Source: Straminergon stramineum
Lineage: Eukaryota; Streptophyta; Bryopsida; Hypnales; Calliergonaceae
Assembly (NCBI GenBank): GCA_963920665.1
Contig: OY987263.1
Location: forward strand, 19,455,430-19,519,429
DNA length: 64,000 bases
Reading direction: 5' to 3'
Translations under genes and position numbers: made by a program
Part shown: piece by piece, positions 1 through 11,170 of the stretch
How positions within the stretch are numbered: the stretch's first letter is position 1
Layout of the letters: every line of letters starts with the position of its first letter
Notes under the pieces: generated by a model
The model's input: only the letters and a program-made list of their open reading frames with translations
What the model was told of the DNA's origin: nothing
Databases searched by the model: none

Positions 1-1585
1 AAATTATTGTAGATTATGTATCTTTTGGACTATGCACCAATTGATCACATTCTTGGTACAATTGGAAAGATCTCTAAGACGAGGGGTGCAAGGGTTGGGC
101 TTTGAGGCATTCGGACTTACGACAAAAATACGTATTGAATTTTGAAATTTTTATGAATTAAACAATCAAAAAATTACTTATATTTTTATTTGCTATACTA
201 TAACAACAACATAGGGCACACTATTTCCTTGAGTTAGGTCATTTGTTTGTTTTGTTTTGTTTTGTTTGTTTGTTATGGTGAGATCTCATGGATTGTGTAT
301 CCCTAGATTGCATTCTTAGTATTGTTAAAAAGCCCTCACCAATGATGAGTGCATAGGCTTTGTTTTGTGATGTTCGGACCTATGATAGGAAAGTTATGAA
401 TTTTTGAGTTATTTTTTAATTATAAAGTTATAAAATTAATTTTATTTTTATTTTTATGGTGGCAAAGGCACATGATATACTATATATAATTTGAATAAAT
501 ATGGATTTTTGAATTTTTATGAATGAGAAAATGAAAAAATTACTTTAACTTTGACAATTACTACGGCAATAACACATGGCACTATATATAAATTCTGACT
601 TCAATTTTTTTTTTAAATTATTTATAAAAAAATCATTATATTTATAAAACCAATTAAAATAATATGAAATGTTTAACAAAAATGAAGATGACAATGATAA
701 ACATTGTGGCCTAATTATTGTGCTCATTGAACTTACACTAAGAGAAATTCAATAGAAAAGTTCACAAATGGTATACTTGACGCTTTCAAAATGTTACAAA
801 AATTAAAATTTTAAAAATTTTAGAAGAATTGAAATAGAATTTTAAGTAGATTATTGGAGCTACATTTTCTTAGTAAAGCTTAAAAGACATTTAAAATCAA
901 GAATCATGTGAAATTCAAGTTTGATTTTTTACAATGCCCCTTTAGGCTTGGTTGGTCCTTCAAGGATTAAATTATAATGCTTTTGTGACTTTCTTTAAAC
1001 CTTGTAAGGATAGACCAATCTCCATGGCCACTTGGTTCCTACTACCATGCTTGTGTGGCCTATTTGGAAGGCAACTTAGTTAGCAATAATAGCATTGAAA
1101 GAATTGGCACTAGCACTCACCAAGGGTTTGACTTGTGTCAAACTTGGATGAGAACTGCACCACATTCTTCAAAACATTCTCATGGCTCTCAATCCTAGTG
1201 AGTCAAGCAATGACCCTTAAAATCACTGTTCATTCTTAGTTTACTAAGCTTTATCCTACATTCTACTTGATGATTGATCAATTGACTATTTATAAATCTC
1301 ATTAGTTGAATATAGGTGAAGGACAAGAATTTTGAGGTCTCTTCAAAAATAGATATAAATTTCTGGTGCATCAAATTTAGTGAGTGTTGGTGCAAATGCT
1401 TTGAGCATGAGAAATAAAGTTGGGGAAACCTTTGTATTTAAAGCCCTAATATAAAATTTCAACATTAAGCATACATCCTTCAAAGCCATCCTAGAGAAGC
1501 AGTGTATCATTGACCATGAACTAATATAAATAGAAAAATTACATTAATGTGCTTTATTTTTCATGTCCTTCACTTAACATATTAA
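1..1585. other. AT-rich non-coding stretch
   Basis: Apart from the diverged retroposon copy at 235-480, nothing recognisable is present. Open frames are short and look random. Confidence 0.5.
235..480 (-). mobile_element. Non-LTR retroposon 3' end, third, diverged copy
   Basis: The tail TTTGTTTTGTTTTGTTTTG lies at about 241-275, followed by GTTATGGTGAGATCTCATGG and GGCTTTGTTTTGTGATGTTC, matching the reversed family with many changes. Confidence 0.45.
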
Positions 1586-2506
1586 CCCCTAAAGGACCAT
1601 TTGTTCCTTCTAGGGACAACTTGGATTTTGGATAGGTATGTATGGTCTCAATTTTTGTTATGATTTTTAAAATCTTTTTTTGAAGATAGAAAAACTAATT
1701 ATCTTTATAAGATATATATTTTTTTCAATCGATGTCTAGTAACAAAAGTTATGCATGGAAACAAAACTTATGCTCAAAATTGGGGAGTCAAGGTAACCAA
1801 AAAATTCAAAATTTGAATTTTTTTCATGAAATATTTTTTCCTTGTAGATTATATTTTTGTCTACATGGAAAGCTTTGATTCATTTAATTCAAATAAGTCA
1901 TGTGAAAATTGTGGACAATCTTGTTTTTTGGGCAATCTAAGTATCTTCTTGAAAAAATAACTTATAGGATTAATTTTTTAATGCAATTTTTACAATTTAA
2001 AAAAAGAAGTTCCACATGGTTTAGTTTGCTTGATAGAACAATCCCATCTTTGGGATTAGTGTATTTTAATTCCATCTTAGAAATATTATTAATTTAGATT
2101 TTCCTTCTATCTTGTACCTACTTCTACTTAACAAGTTTTCAAAGAATGAAAACTAAGTTTTGTTTTCATGAATTTTTTTCCTAGACTCTCAACCTAATTG
2201 CTCACCATAGAGTTTTAAACTTGAAAACTTTGTAGGGCCAAAATTTAAGTTAATTAGTTTTAAAGTCTAATAATCTAGTCCCACAACTTGCAAAAAAACT
2301 TATTTTTTTCACTTTAAATGCAAATATCTTGCAATTTGTACTGTCAAAATTTCTGAAATTTATTCCACACCTTCTCATACTTATTAGGTGTAATATCCTA
2401 TAGTTAGATGTGCAAACAAAGAAATTTCAACTCTTTTTACTCGTTGCAATAGAAATGGCAGTATTGAGTATTATTTTGGCTAAAAAAGGACTTGGTGCTT
2501 TAGGGG
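1586..2506. mobile_element. TTAA-target element, family C, 921 bp
   Basis: The left end is TTAA/CCCCTAAAGGACC (TTAA at 1582-1585) and the right end is GGTGCTTTAGGGG/TTTAA. Terminal repeats are short and imperfect. The interior is AT-rich and non-coding, and is homologous to the copy starting at 12949 (for example GATAGAAAAACTAATTA in both). Confidence 0.65.
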
Positions 2507-2598
2507 TTTAAGTCAAAGATGATAACAAAATGGATGAATCTTAACATTTTCCATCCTCTAGACCTTCCAAAAGGGATTCGCGTTACAATGCTTGAGAG

Positions 2599-2640
2599 TT
2601 AACCCTAAATGCAAATTAAACAACATATATTTAAAAATGA
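2599..2640 (+). mobile_element. Possible left end of another TTAA-target element
   Basis: TTAA at 2599-2602 is followed by CCCTAAATGCAAATT, matching the end sequence of this element group. No matching right end was found within the next kilobase, so it is either a fragment or chance. Confidence 0.25.
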
Positions 2641-5600
2641 TCCAATTTTTTGTGTAGAAAGACATTCCAAAAAATAAATAATTAATCATTTATTCAATCC
2701 CCAACTCCTCAACTCAAAGATAAAAAATTATTTTGAATTTTAAAATTCCTACAACATATTTAGATAGTTGAGACATGTAGAGCATCTACCATCTTTCCAT
2801 AAATATATTATATGATTTTCCTTGAAGCTTTCTCAATGAATATTAATAAGATGAAATGCACTTATTAAAAAGTTTATCATACACTTGGAGTATTAATAAG
2901 CACTTGTGGGCTAACAATAGGATCATCAAGAAGACTCACTATTAATACGGACTAGGGAATCCTACATCCCCCCCAAATTGTCTAGTTTGGGGATGTAGGA
3001 ATCTCTAGTTCTATAGTTAAATCTTCTCCAAGATCCTATCTTTCATTTTTAGTTATTGTAATGTGTATGAACATTTGAACTCATTTTTACACATGAGTTG
3101 TTTTATTTTCAAATATGGGATTAAACTAAATATTATTCTTATTTATTTTGGAATTTTCTAAAAAAATTCTAGGAGAATTTAATGGATACTAAACAAAGCT
3201 AAAATATGCCATACAACTTCCATAATTTTAAAAATAAATTTGAATTTAATAATCTATTATTAGTTTGTGAAAGATATTCACAATTATCTTCAATAGAATG
3301 ACAATGATGATGATGATGATTCCAATGTTTAAAATCCTAATCCACTCAAAGAATGCTATTTATAGTTTAACATCCAACTCCTTAATTGAAAACTTATGTC
3401 TATAGACAATTATATGTTATTTACCTCAATACCATTAAATTAGTAAAAAAATAATGTTATTTTTAAGGATTATAACATTACTTCTAATGAATGAGAAGTT
3501 ATTTAATTTCGACAAAACATCGTTTATACTCATTGTCCAAAACTTGGATTCTATGTGGCTTTTTAAAATTTTGGAGTTTGTTCATTTGAGACCCGGAATC
3601 AAGATTATAGGTAGGTAGTAGAAAATAACAAGAATTGTGTTTTCATCTTTGAGGTAGATACTTTCCAATTTTACAAGGAGTACATATATTGTTGTTTATA
3701 TTCAATCAATCTTGCCATTTTGCAAAGAAAGCATGTTCTTTTTAGTGATAACTCACACACAGACAAATATGGATTTTAATCCATATTTTGAATTTTCATT
3801 CATGTATATATATATGGTTTCATCGCTCTAATGAAGCTCTCTTTTATGCTCCCCCAAATAAATGAAATGTAAGACATACCTTAGCTAAGAACTTGGTACT
3901 ATTCTCATACTTGTTTTTTATTATGATAATGTCCTCTTCTATAATTGTCCACATAGGCACTAAAGGTTATTATATGATACTAGTACATGCGAAAGTAGGC
4001 GTATAATACATGATTTTGCCATGAATATAAACATAATTGCATGTGTAGCCTTGAGAATTGGAAATTGAAGCAAAAGACATCAATATTATAATATTAATGA
4101 TATTTAAAACATAAAAACTTTAAATTTTAACTCTTGATGAATATATCTATGAAGAGCATAGATATCAATACTATTCAAAAAAGAGGATCTCTGCAACCAT
4201 TTTTAGTAAAAAAAATGAATCAAGAGTAGAAACTCACATCATTTTTAAAACATTAAGTATAGATTGTACTAAATATTGATAGTGGAATAGTTTTGTAGAG
4301 CTTTCAAAATTAACAAATTGTGAGCAATAAAGGTAGTCAAATATAGATGAAAAAGAAAAATGAACGTATGTGAGTTGGGACAATAGTTAAAGAACTTGCT
4401 TCTACTCACAAACTAAAGAACCTTTCTATCTCATAGGTGCTTGCAAGAAAATAACCAATGTCAAAATCAAATCAAATGGTAAAAGGCTTCTATTACTTAG
4501 AATTGTGAATTTAGCTATTAGGCTACAATGTTAGAATGTGGTGCTAAGATTGGTATTTATATGGTCATGGAACACCAAGTTCTTGACATTATTGCGCAAT
4601 ACTCCAAGGTTACATTTTTCATGGTGTATGAATATCTATTGTTGATAATTATGAGCATCAACATTGTACACGTGGATTTATGACTTTATTGTCAAACTTC
4701 AAAATCTTTATCTCTCTATACTTCCAATTTTAGTGCAAAGATGACATCACATCTCCTTCAAGTCATAAAATTCTAGACATTTTTGTTTAAATTTGAAATT
4801 ATTTTGAATTTTTGAAGAAAAAGTGTATGATTTGAATATGAAATACAAATATGTCTAAATAATCTTAAAATTCAATGATAGATTTTAGGAAAGAAAAGCT
4901 CAAAATGCTAAAATTTACTTTACATTCACACTATCTTTAATAAATAATATTTTGCATAAAAGAAAAAAACATCAAATACGACTTAAAATTTAATTCCTTA
5001 GACATGAGACATTCACAATTTTGAATAGCATATCAATGCAAGCACGTCCTTTGCACAAAATCTTGTTTTTTTCATCCATTTATTTTTTAAGATTTTCATA
5101 TTAGTTCTTGAACATTTGTATAATGTAGATTTTCAAGAGCTCATTTTGCAAACATTCTATAGTTTCAAGGATATAATTATGTTTTTCCTAAAGAAATAAT
5201 TATATATCTCCACTTCAAAGAATGATCAATAATAATTTGGATTAATAAGAAAAAATCAAAATCTCACAAATTCGGTTAATTTGCCATTATATAAACTTCC
5301 TAAATACAAGTTCATAGGAAGACTAAAAATCTTTCATCTTCATTCAACCTCATTAGTAATTTTTACCTCATTGTTTCAAATTTAATTAAAAAAATATGAT
5401 ATGAATTTTGCATTAGTAGACCTAACTTTATGAATAGGACTTGTACATCATATTTTACAGCTATTTTTTAATATATTAAATTATTTGTTTGTATTCTATT
5501 TCACCAAGACTTTTTTTTGGCATCATAGTCTTGGATTACACCCCAAAAAATAATCTGGCTAAAAAAAGGCAACAAACCATGAAATTTTTTTGCCAAAAAA

Positions 5601-5789
5601 CTTCAAAAAAAAAGAAATTCTTGGATGAAATCTCCAAATTGTAGATGAAAACGAAACCATGGACATGTGAAATATGTGAATGTGATATTTTCTATCCAAT
5701 TTGTGGATGAATGCTTAATTTGGAGCACCGCCATACCCTTTCATATTGCCACTTAGGCACTTCATAAAAAAATTTAAAAAAATCCTGAT
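2641..5789. other. AT-rich non-coding stretch
   Basis: It contains the small inverted repeat at 2941-3012 and a (GAT)n run near 3309. No gene or complete element is seen. Confidence 0.5.
2941..3012. repeat. Small inverted repeat
   Basis: GACTAGGGAATCCTACATCC (2950-2969) pairs with GGGATGTAGGAATCTCTAGT (2991-3010) around a 20-base spacer. It is a possible foldback remnant; nothing else is recognisable around it. Confidence 0.45.
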
Positions 5790-6038
5790 TTCACAAGCAC
5801 TAGTGTGGCTTGTGCTGTTGCCTCCGTTAGAAGAAAAGTAGAAGTAATTTTCTAATTTTCTAATTTTTTAGATTTAAAAAAACTTTGAAATTCAATAACT
5901 TTCACATCATAGGTTCAAAGGCCACGAAACAAAGCTGGTGCACCCCTCCTCGCCAAGGGCTTTCCAATGGTACCAAGCACGTGGCCGGGGGATGCACGGT
6001 CCGGGAGATCTCAACATAACAAAACAAAACAAATAGCC
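5790..6038 (+). mobile_element. Non-LTR retroposon 3' end with AAACA-type tail
   Basis: It reads CACTAGTGTGGCTTGTGCTG, then ACTTTGAAATTCAATAACTT, GTACCAAGCACGTGGCC, GGGAGATCTCAACATAAC, and an (AAAAC)n tail. Two other copies (235-480 and 58641-58905, both reversed) share this order. The uniform 3' end and simple tail indicate target-primed retroposition (SINE or 5'-truncated LINE). Confidence 0.6.
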
Positions 6039-6102
6039 TGTCTTAATGTATTGATTTTTACAATTTCAGAATTTGGAATATCCCTCGTCCATAAGGGATT
6101 AT

Positions 6103-6343
6103 CCCTTGAGCACCCCAGTGCCCCAAATATGGCCTCTCCAAAATGAAAGGTTGTCATGTTTGACTATTATAATCTTTTCAACGGTACGGTGAAATCATTT
6201 GTCCTTTCTCCCACAACTCCGAGGCATGTCTCCACTACCAATTGGTATGGTCAATTTATGTGGATCTTGTTTTGGGTGACAATTTGATTAGAATGAGTTG
6301 AGAAGGGTTTGGATTTTGGTAAACATGCTCTCGGTGCTCAAGG
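6103..6343. mobile_element. Small MITE-like element, about 240 bp
   Basis: Inverted ends CCCTTGAGCACC and GGTGCTCAAGG are flanked by ATTA-like bases on both sides (GGATTAT before, ATTAAC after). The interior has no coding capacity. Confidence 0.45.
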
Positions 6344-6481
6344 ATTAACAATGAAATCTTTCCACCCAAGAAATGGATGAAAACCATCTGTTTTTCAATA
6401 TGAAAAAGAGATATTGTTGACATTCCTAAAGCCACTCACTTTCACTTTGGGGCTACAGCACAGTACTGCACCCCAAGTTCA

Positions 6482-7440
6482 CCCCTCACCACCCAAGGGG
6501 ACCAAAAGTGTCCTTAGGTGAAATTCAAAGTGTTGTAACTTTTGCATCCAATGTCCGAATTCAATAGAACTTGTTGAAAAATTTGTGCTCTCTATTCTAG
6601 TTTGTGTAGTAAAATTTTCAGATCAATCCAATATTTACTGAATTTTTGGAAGCCAATTGAAGTTCAAAAGTTCAATTCGAGTTCACCAAACTGCATTTGA
6701 TGGTTGCAACTTCGGGGGCTTGTATCTCCTTCATCCAAAGTTCTTTTTCAATAAAATTTGTTGGGTTATGTTCCCCTTGAAGTCTAGTTGTTGTGGAAAA
6801 ATTTTCATGTCAATCCTAGAATGTTTTGAATGTCTGGGAACAATTCGAAGTTCAAAATCCCAACATTTTTGGATTACAGTGAACTTCGGCGGCTTGTTTC
6901 TTCTTCATATAGTGTTTGTTTTCAATAAAAAAATTTGAGGAAAGTTGCGCATACTAGTCTAGTTTGTGTGTAAAAAATCTCATATCAATCCAAAAAGTTA
7001 TGAATGATTGATAAGCATTTTAGTAGGAGGTTCATTTTTTGTTGTATTTTTTGCAACTTTTCTTGCTATTTTGTGACATTTCGAAGCCATTTTGTAGACA
7101 CAATGAGTCAATTGAATGATATTTTTTTTCATCAATGTGTTTTTATACTAATTTTGAATCACTTTATAGTTTAAAGTTCCTTCATTTGAGTAGATTTAGA
7201 AACCAAATTTCGCCTCCAAATGTATTTTTAGGAAAATTTCAGCATCCTTTTTCAACACTAAAACATTATAATCTTGCAATCTATGCAGTCAAATGACATC
7301 AAATGTGATGGAAGTCATCTACAACAAGTACACTACAAGATTGTATGGTTGAGATCTCTATAACTCAGTGAAAATTATATCTATAACACTTCAAAAGAAA
7401 TGTTATTTTTGAACCTGTTCAGGCCTTGGGTGGTGAGGGG
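6482..7440 (+). mobile_element. TTAA-target element, family A, 959 bp
   Basis: Perfect 17-bp inverted ends: CCCCTCACCACCCAAGG and CCTTGGGTGGTGAGGGG. TTAA follows at 7441-7444, and TTCA precedes it at 6478-6481 (a likely mutated TTAA). The left half is built from about three degenerate units of about 180 bp; the phrase TCTAGTTTGTGT recurs at 6596, 6783 (altered) and 6958. It is non-coding. Related copies are at 33982, 35352 and 43033. Confidence 0.78.
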
Positions 7441-7448
7441 TTAACATG

Positions 7449-7682
7449 CCGTGGTGAATTGACCCCCTTGCTCGTCCTCCCAAGTCAATCTTGGGGTGCA
7501 TGTAAAAAAAAGCCCCCATGTTTCATGCTTCATTAATTTAGCTTGTATGTCTCTTTGAGCAAATCTAGGGACTCTAATTGCAAATATGAATTCAGAATTT
7601 GCAAATTTTATCATGTGTAACAAATAAAAAATTTCAGGGTCTTCCCTTGGGGACAAGAGAGGGAGCTAATCCACCTTAGCCA
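7449..7682. mobile_element. MITE sharing a core with the 47.6-48.3 kb elements
   Basis: Ends resemble those of 48069-48305: GGTGAATTGACCCCCTTGCT on the left, and GGGAGCTAATCCACC on the right. The core (TGAATTCAGAATTTGCAAAT, CATGTGTAACAAATAAAAAA) matches the other copies. It starts only a few bases beyond the family A right end at 7440. Confidence 0.55.
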
Positions 7683-7741
7683 AGTTAACATGGCTACGTA
7701 ACAAATCGACCAATCCTTGAATGAGATTGGTTCAATTTTAA

Positions 7742-7962
7742 CCCCTAAACAACTTGGCGGGCACTTATTGTCTGATGAATGACAAGGAATTCTCCTTTGT
7801 AGGATAAAATTGTAATTGTTCATCCTTAGAATTAGGGGTGGAAAGAAAAGATCTTCTACAATAGCTTGACTTCCAATTGATGTTTTTGGTTTTCTGAAGT
7901 GGATGATGTCACACAATTCGAAAGTCGATGATTTCCACGATCACTAGCCTGGCATTCAAGGG
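7742..7962. mobile_element. Short TTAA-target element, first of a tandem pair, 221 bp
   Basis: TTAA 7738-7741 is followed by CCCCTAAACAAC, and the right end is CATTCAAGGG before TTAA 7963-7966. The interior is shared in order with the next element (TCTTCTACAATAG, TGACTTCCAAT, GATGATGT, TTTCCACG, TCACTAG). Confidence 0.7.
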
Positions 7963-7966
7963 TTAA

Positions 7967-8185
7967 CCCTTAAACGTCAACACAATGTTTTGTGTCCGAT
8001 AGATGACAAAGAATCTCTATGTAGGAGAGAACTACGACTATTCATCCTCGGAATTTTGTGAGAAAAGCATAGGTCTTCTACAATAGTATGACTTCCAATG
8101 AATATTTTTGGATTTTGTAAAGTAGATGATGTGAGACAGTTCAAAAAGGGAATATTTCCACGGTCACTAGTCCGTCCTTTAAGGG
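7967..8185. mobile_element. Short TTAA-target element, second of a tandem pair, 219 bp
   Basis: It begins CCCTTAAACG directly after the TTAA that also closes the first copy, and ends CCTTTAAGGG before TTAA 8186-8189. It is homologous head-to-tail with 7742-7962, so three TTAA copies bound two elements. Confidence 0.7.
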
Positions 8186-8220
8186 TTAACTTATCTTCAT
8201 TCCCTTTCCCAGCATCCGTC

Positions 8221-8409
8221 ATGGCGGCTTCAACGCTTTTGCTTTTTCCGTTTCCGTTTACTCTTTTATTCAATAAGGCCTTCAGTTCACGACTTCCGTC
8301 CGTCAAGGCTCCGTTCGTTCAGCTCTTCGTTGAAAAAGGTACGCAAAAAGGCAAAAGATCATGCCCCATCCCCCCTGGAGAAAGACCGAAAAAGCACATA
8401 CCTGAATGA
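8221..8409 (+). pseudogene. Unrecognised short ORF with a plastid-transit-like N-terminus; possible exon 1 or gene remnant
   Basis: The ATG at 8221 is in the ideal plant context (GTCATGGCGGCT). It opens a 62-residue frame beginning MAASTLLLFPFPFTLLFNKA followed by SSRLPSVKAP. This is Ser/Ala-rich, acid-free at first and then basic, like a chloroplast transit peptide. A possible donor (AAAG/GTACGC) lies near 8338. No matching second exon was found in the next kilobase, and TTAA-type elements abut it upstream (7742-8185). It could be a truncated gene, a first exon with a distant partner, or chance. The local sequence is clearly richer in G+C than its neighbours. Confidence 0.3.
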
Positions 8410-9339
8410 ACTATAGTAATGAACTTTTGCAGTTTGTAATTCTGCATCCATCTTGACAGCGGTCCTCTGCAATGTCACCTTCTGTAATGTAACATCCTCT
8501 ATTCTCTCATTTTGGGAACCAATAGGGGTCCCAACATATTTTTCTTCTCTCCATTCTCAATCTTCAATGAATGAGGATGTGGCACCCTCTCCTTGAATTG
8601 TGGAGGGTTCATCACTGTGTTTTTTGTCCATTTTCAGTTTGTTGGCTTCACTGTAGAGGCTAAAATTTGGAGGGACAACACAAGAGAGGTTAGAATCTTT
8701 CAGATTGATCAAAATTTCGCTTAAATTAAAAATGTGGGGGTTCATTCTTTGAAGATGGAGAATTTTATTTCTTTTTCTTTGGAGGTGAAGAATAGGTATG
8801 AAGATTGAGAAATCATGAAATGTAGTGTGCTCTCACAACAATCCTTCAAGCCTTACTAACTCGTCGATGACAATAATAGATATTTCAAGGAAACATATCA
8901 ATTAGTCTTGGATAGGGGGCACAATTAGAATATGGTTACTTTAAGAGTAGACTACCTCAAATCAAAAGGCAGTGGAGAAGATTATCCCCTAAATCAATTC
9001 ATGGGATGGTTTTAGGTCCAAAATTGCTTCAAATTACTCAAATCCAAAGCAAGGCTTATATATATATATACACACACATTAATTGTAGGATCCTTTAGTT
9101 AACTTGTTAGAGTGCACCACCTTAAAATTTCAAAATGAGAAACCTTACCAATTACAAGATCATAATGCTTATAATTCAAAAGAAGTAATTTCAATTCTTC
9201 CCCAATAGTTAGGTTTCATCTTTCAATCTTTTTGAACAAAAGTATATAGATCCTACAACTTGAAACTTTCTATAATGTCTTGAAGAAATAAGTTGGGAAT
9301 ACATAATAATTTTAAAAAACTTCAACAAAAAAATTTTCA
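8410..9339. other. Non-coding stretch after the transit-like ORF
   Basis: It starts with more balanced composition and becomes AT-rich. It includes a (TA)n(CA)n run near 9058-9080. No exon continuing the 8221 frame was recognised. Confidence 0.4.
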
Positions 9340-9729
9340 TATTCATGCTTGAAAAAAAATACCAACTAGAAAGAAGTAGAGCATGATTTAAAATACTAAA
9401 TTATTAAGAAATTAGTCATAGAATTGAAAAATGCCAACCCTAATGGTTGTAATGTTGTTACAAAAAATCTACATCCAATCCTTTTATTTTTTTCAAAAAT
9501 ATTGAAAATTGAGTGAAAATAAAAGACTTTAAGTTTATTTTCGGGTAGATATTCTATAACCGCCTAAAAACTAAAATTTCTCATAACTTTCATCTTGTTA
9601 ATAAAAATGGAATGATTCAAAGCTTTCGATGTATATAATAATTTCAAAGAAAATAGATAAAAAATTTGTTCGTAGTGAACTACTCAAAATCTCTATATTG
9701 CCAAAAAATAATATTTGGTCTTATAGGGG
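9340..9729. mobile_element. Family B element, 5'-truncated or diverged
   Basis: Phrases such as AACTAGAAAGAAGTAGAGCA, GGTTGTAATGTTGT, and AAAATGGAATGATTCAAAGC follow the family B order. The sequence ends GGTCTTATAGGGG at 9729. The left half before about 9340 does not match the family. Confidence 0.45.
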
Positions 9730-10784
9730 TCCATGACAGTCTAGGTCCATAACAAGCCATGTCTATTCTCATTCTTCACATGGTGAAAAAGGGATCACAA
9801 CTTCTTTGTGGAGAAGGTCTCTTCTTGTATCTTCTTTTTGTTCCACACCTTTCTCATTCTTTGTAGAAGTTTGATTCTTGGAGAAGGAATAATAATCCCT
9901 AATAAATGAATGCTTCAAAAGATTTGTCATACCATTTGCGTTATTCTCTTTTTCTAACCTCTCAAGGATCCAATAGTCATAAAGCGACTAATTGGGGATT
10001 TCAATTAGTTTCAATTTTGAATGGCTCTTTCTAAAGAGGCAACGATGCTAACATGTGAGCATTGAAATGCGAGCATATCATGAACCAGTAGTCTAAATAT
10101 AAGTAGATACCTTACAACTATTGAAGGTATTTATAACATAAATATCTATAATGGATTGTTCCTACTTAGTAGTACATGGGAACTTGCACTTTGTTTTAAG
10201 CACAATTATAAATTAATTTCAACATCAATTCACACTAAACATAGCCCTAGAAGAGATTTTTGTGTAATTAGCTACTTATTAATAGAGTGCGCATTTCCAT
10301 TCAGGGGTCTTACAAGAAATGAATGGAACATATAGACCCTAAGTTGATAAGAGTGCCTTAGATAGTCTAAAATTTACTTTTTTGGAAGATTTTTGACTTT
10401 TAGTTATCCACTACTTTGGAAGTAGTGGGCCTCAAGTACTACCTCATTAAATGGCCTTAGTACTATCATTAGATATATGCCACATTATGTGCCACTTAGG
10501 TTTAGCATTTGTCAACATCCATAGGTGGGAATGTGCTTCTTTTTACTTGTCATTTACAATTCAAACATTGTCCCCCAAAGCCTAGGTGGGAATACACCTT
10601 AATACATGTATAATATAAATACCTTGTAATTATAGAGGATTTCTATAATATAAACATTCACCTATAATATAGGTACCTAAATTCCTAGATTCATATGCTC
10701 ATGATCTTAGGTTGACACATTAGCCCCTCCCTCTTGCTAAGTCAACTAGGCATGCAACAACCAAGCCATAGACACCCTCACTAA

Positions 10785-11170
10785 GAGCATCACCACATGT
10801 CTTGCAAATTAGATGACTTGTCCAAGGTGGCTTGCAAAATTGCCCCACCAGCCCACCGGTCTTCCAAAATAGATGAACTTGTTAAGAGTTCAGGCCAAAA
10901 GCCTTAGGTGGCTTGCAAAATCGGGTTGTTTTGCAAGCTAGAGCGTGGCTTGCAAACTAGCTTGCAACCCACATGAGACAAGAACACTTGCACTTCCCCC
11001 CAAAGCACGGACCTTTAGTGCTATAGCCCATTGGATGGACCTTACAAAGCAGTCTAAATTTGGGAACTTATAGCATGCTATGGGTTGGGTGGTTTGGCTT
11101 GCAAATTGGATGGCCCCTATTTTGCAAGCCAAATCACCCCTGCATCTTGCAAGACGGGTGGTGATGCTCT
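10785..11170. mobile_element. Tourist-like MITE, about 386 bp
   Basis: AGAGCATCACCACATGTCTT at the left pairs with the right end (reverse complement AGAGCATCACCACCCGTCTT) with two mismatches. Outer trinucleotides TAA and TAT would fit a TWA target. The interior repeats CTTGCAAA many times on both strands. A further GGTGGCGATGCTCTACC at 11231-11247 looks like a broken end of another copy. Confidence 0.6.

Noticed and set aside
1586..1600. CCCTAAA at element ends taken as telomere repeat or telo-box
   Set aside because: Single units only, always at transposon termini beside TTAA; there are no tandem arrays.
6657..6938. 93-codon frame
   Set aside because: Lies inside a non-coding family A element; other copies do not keep it open.
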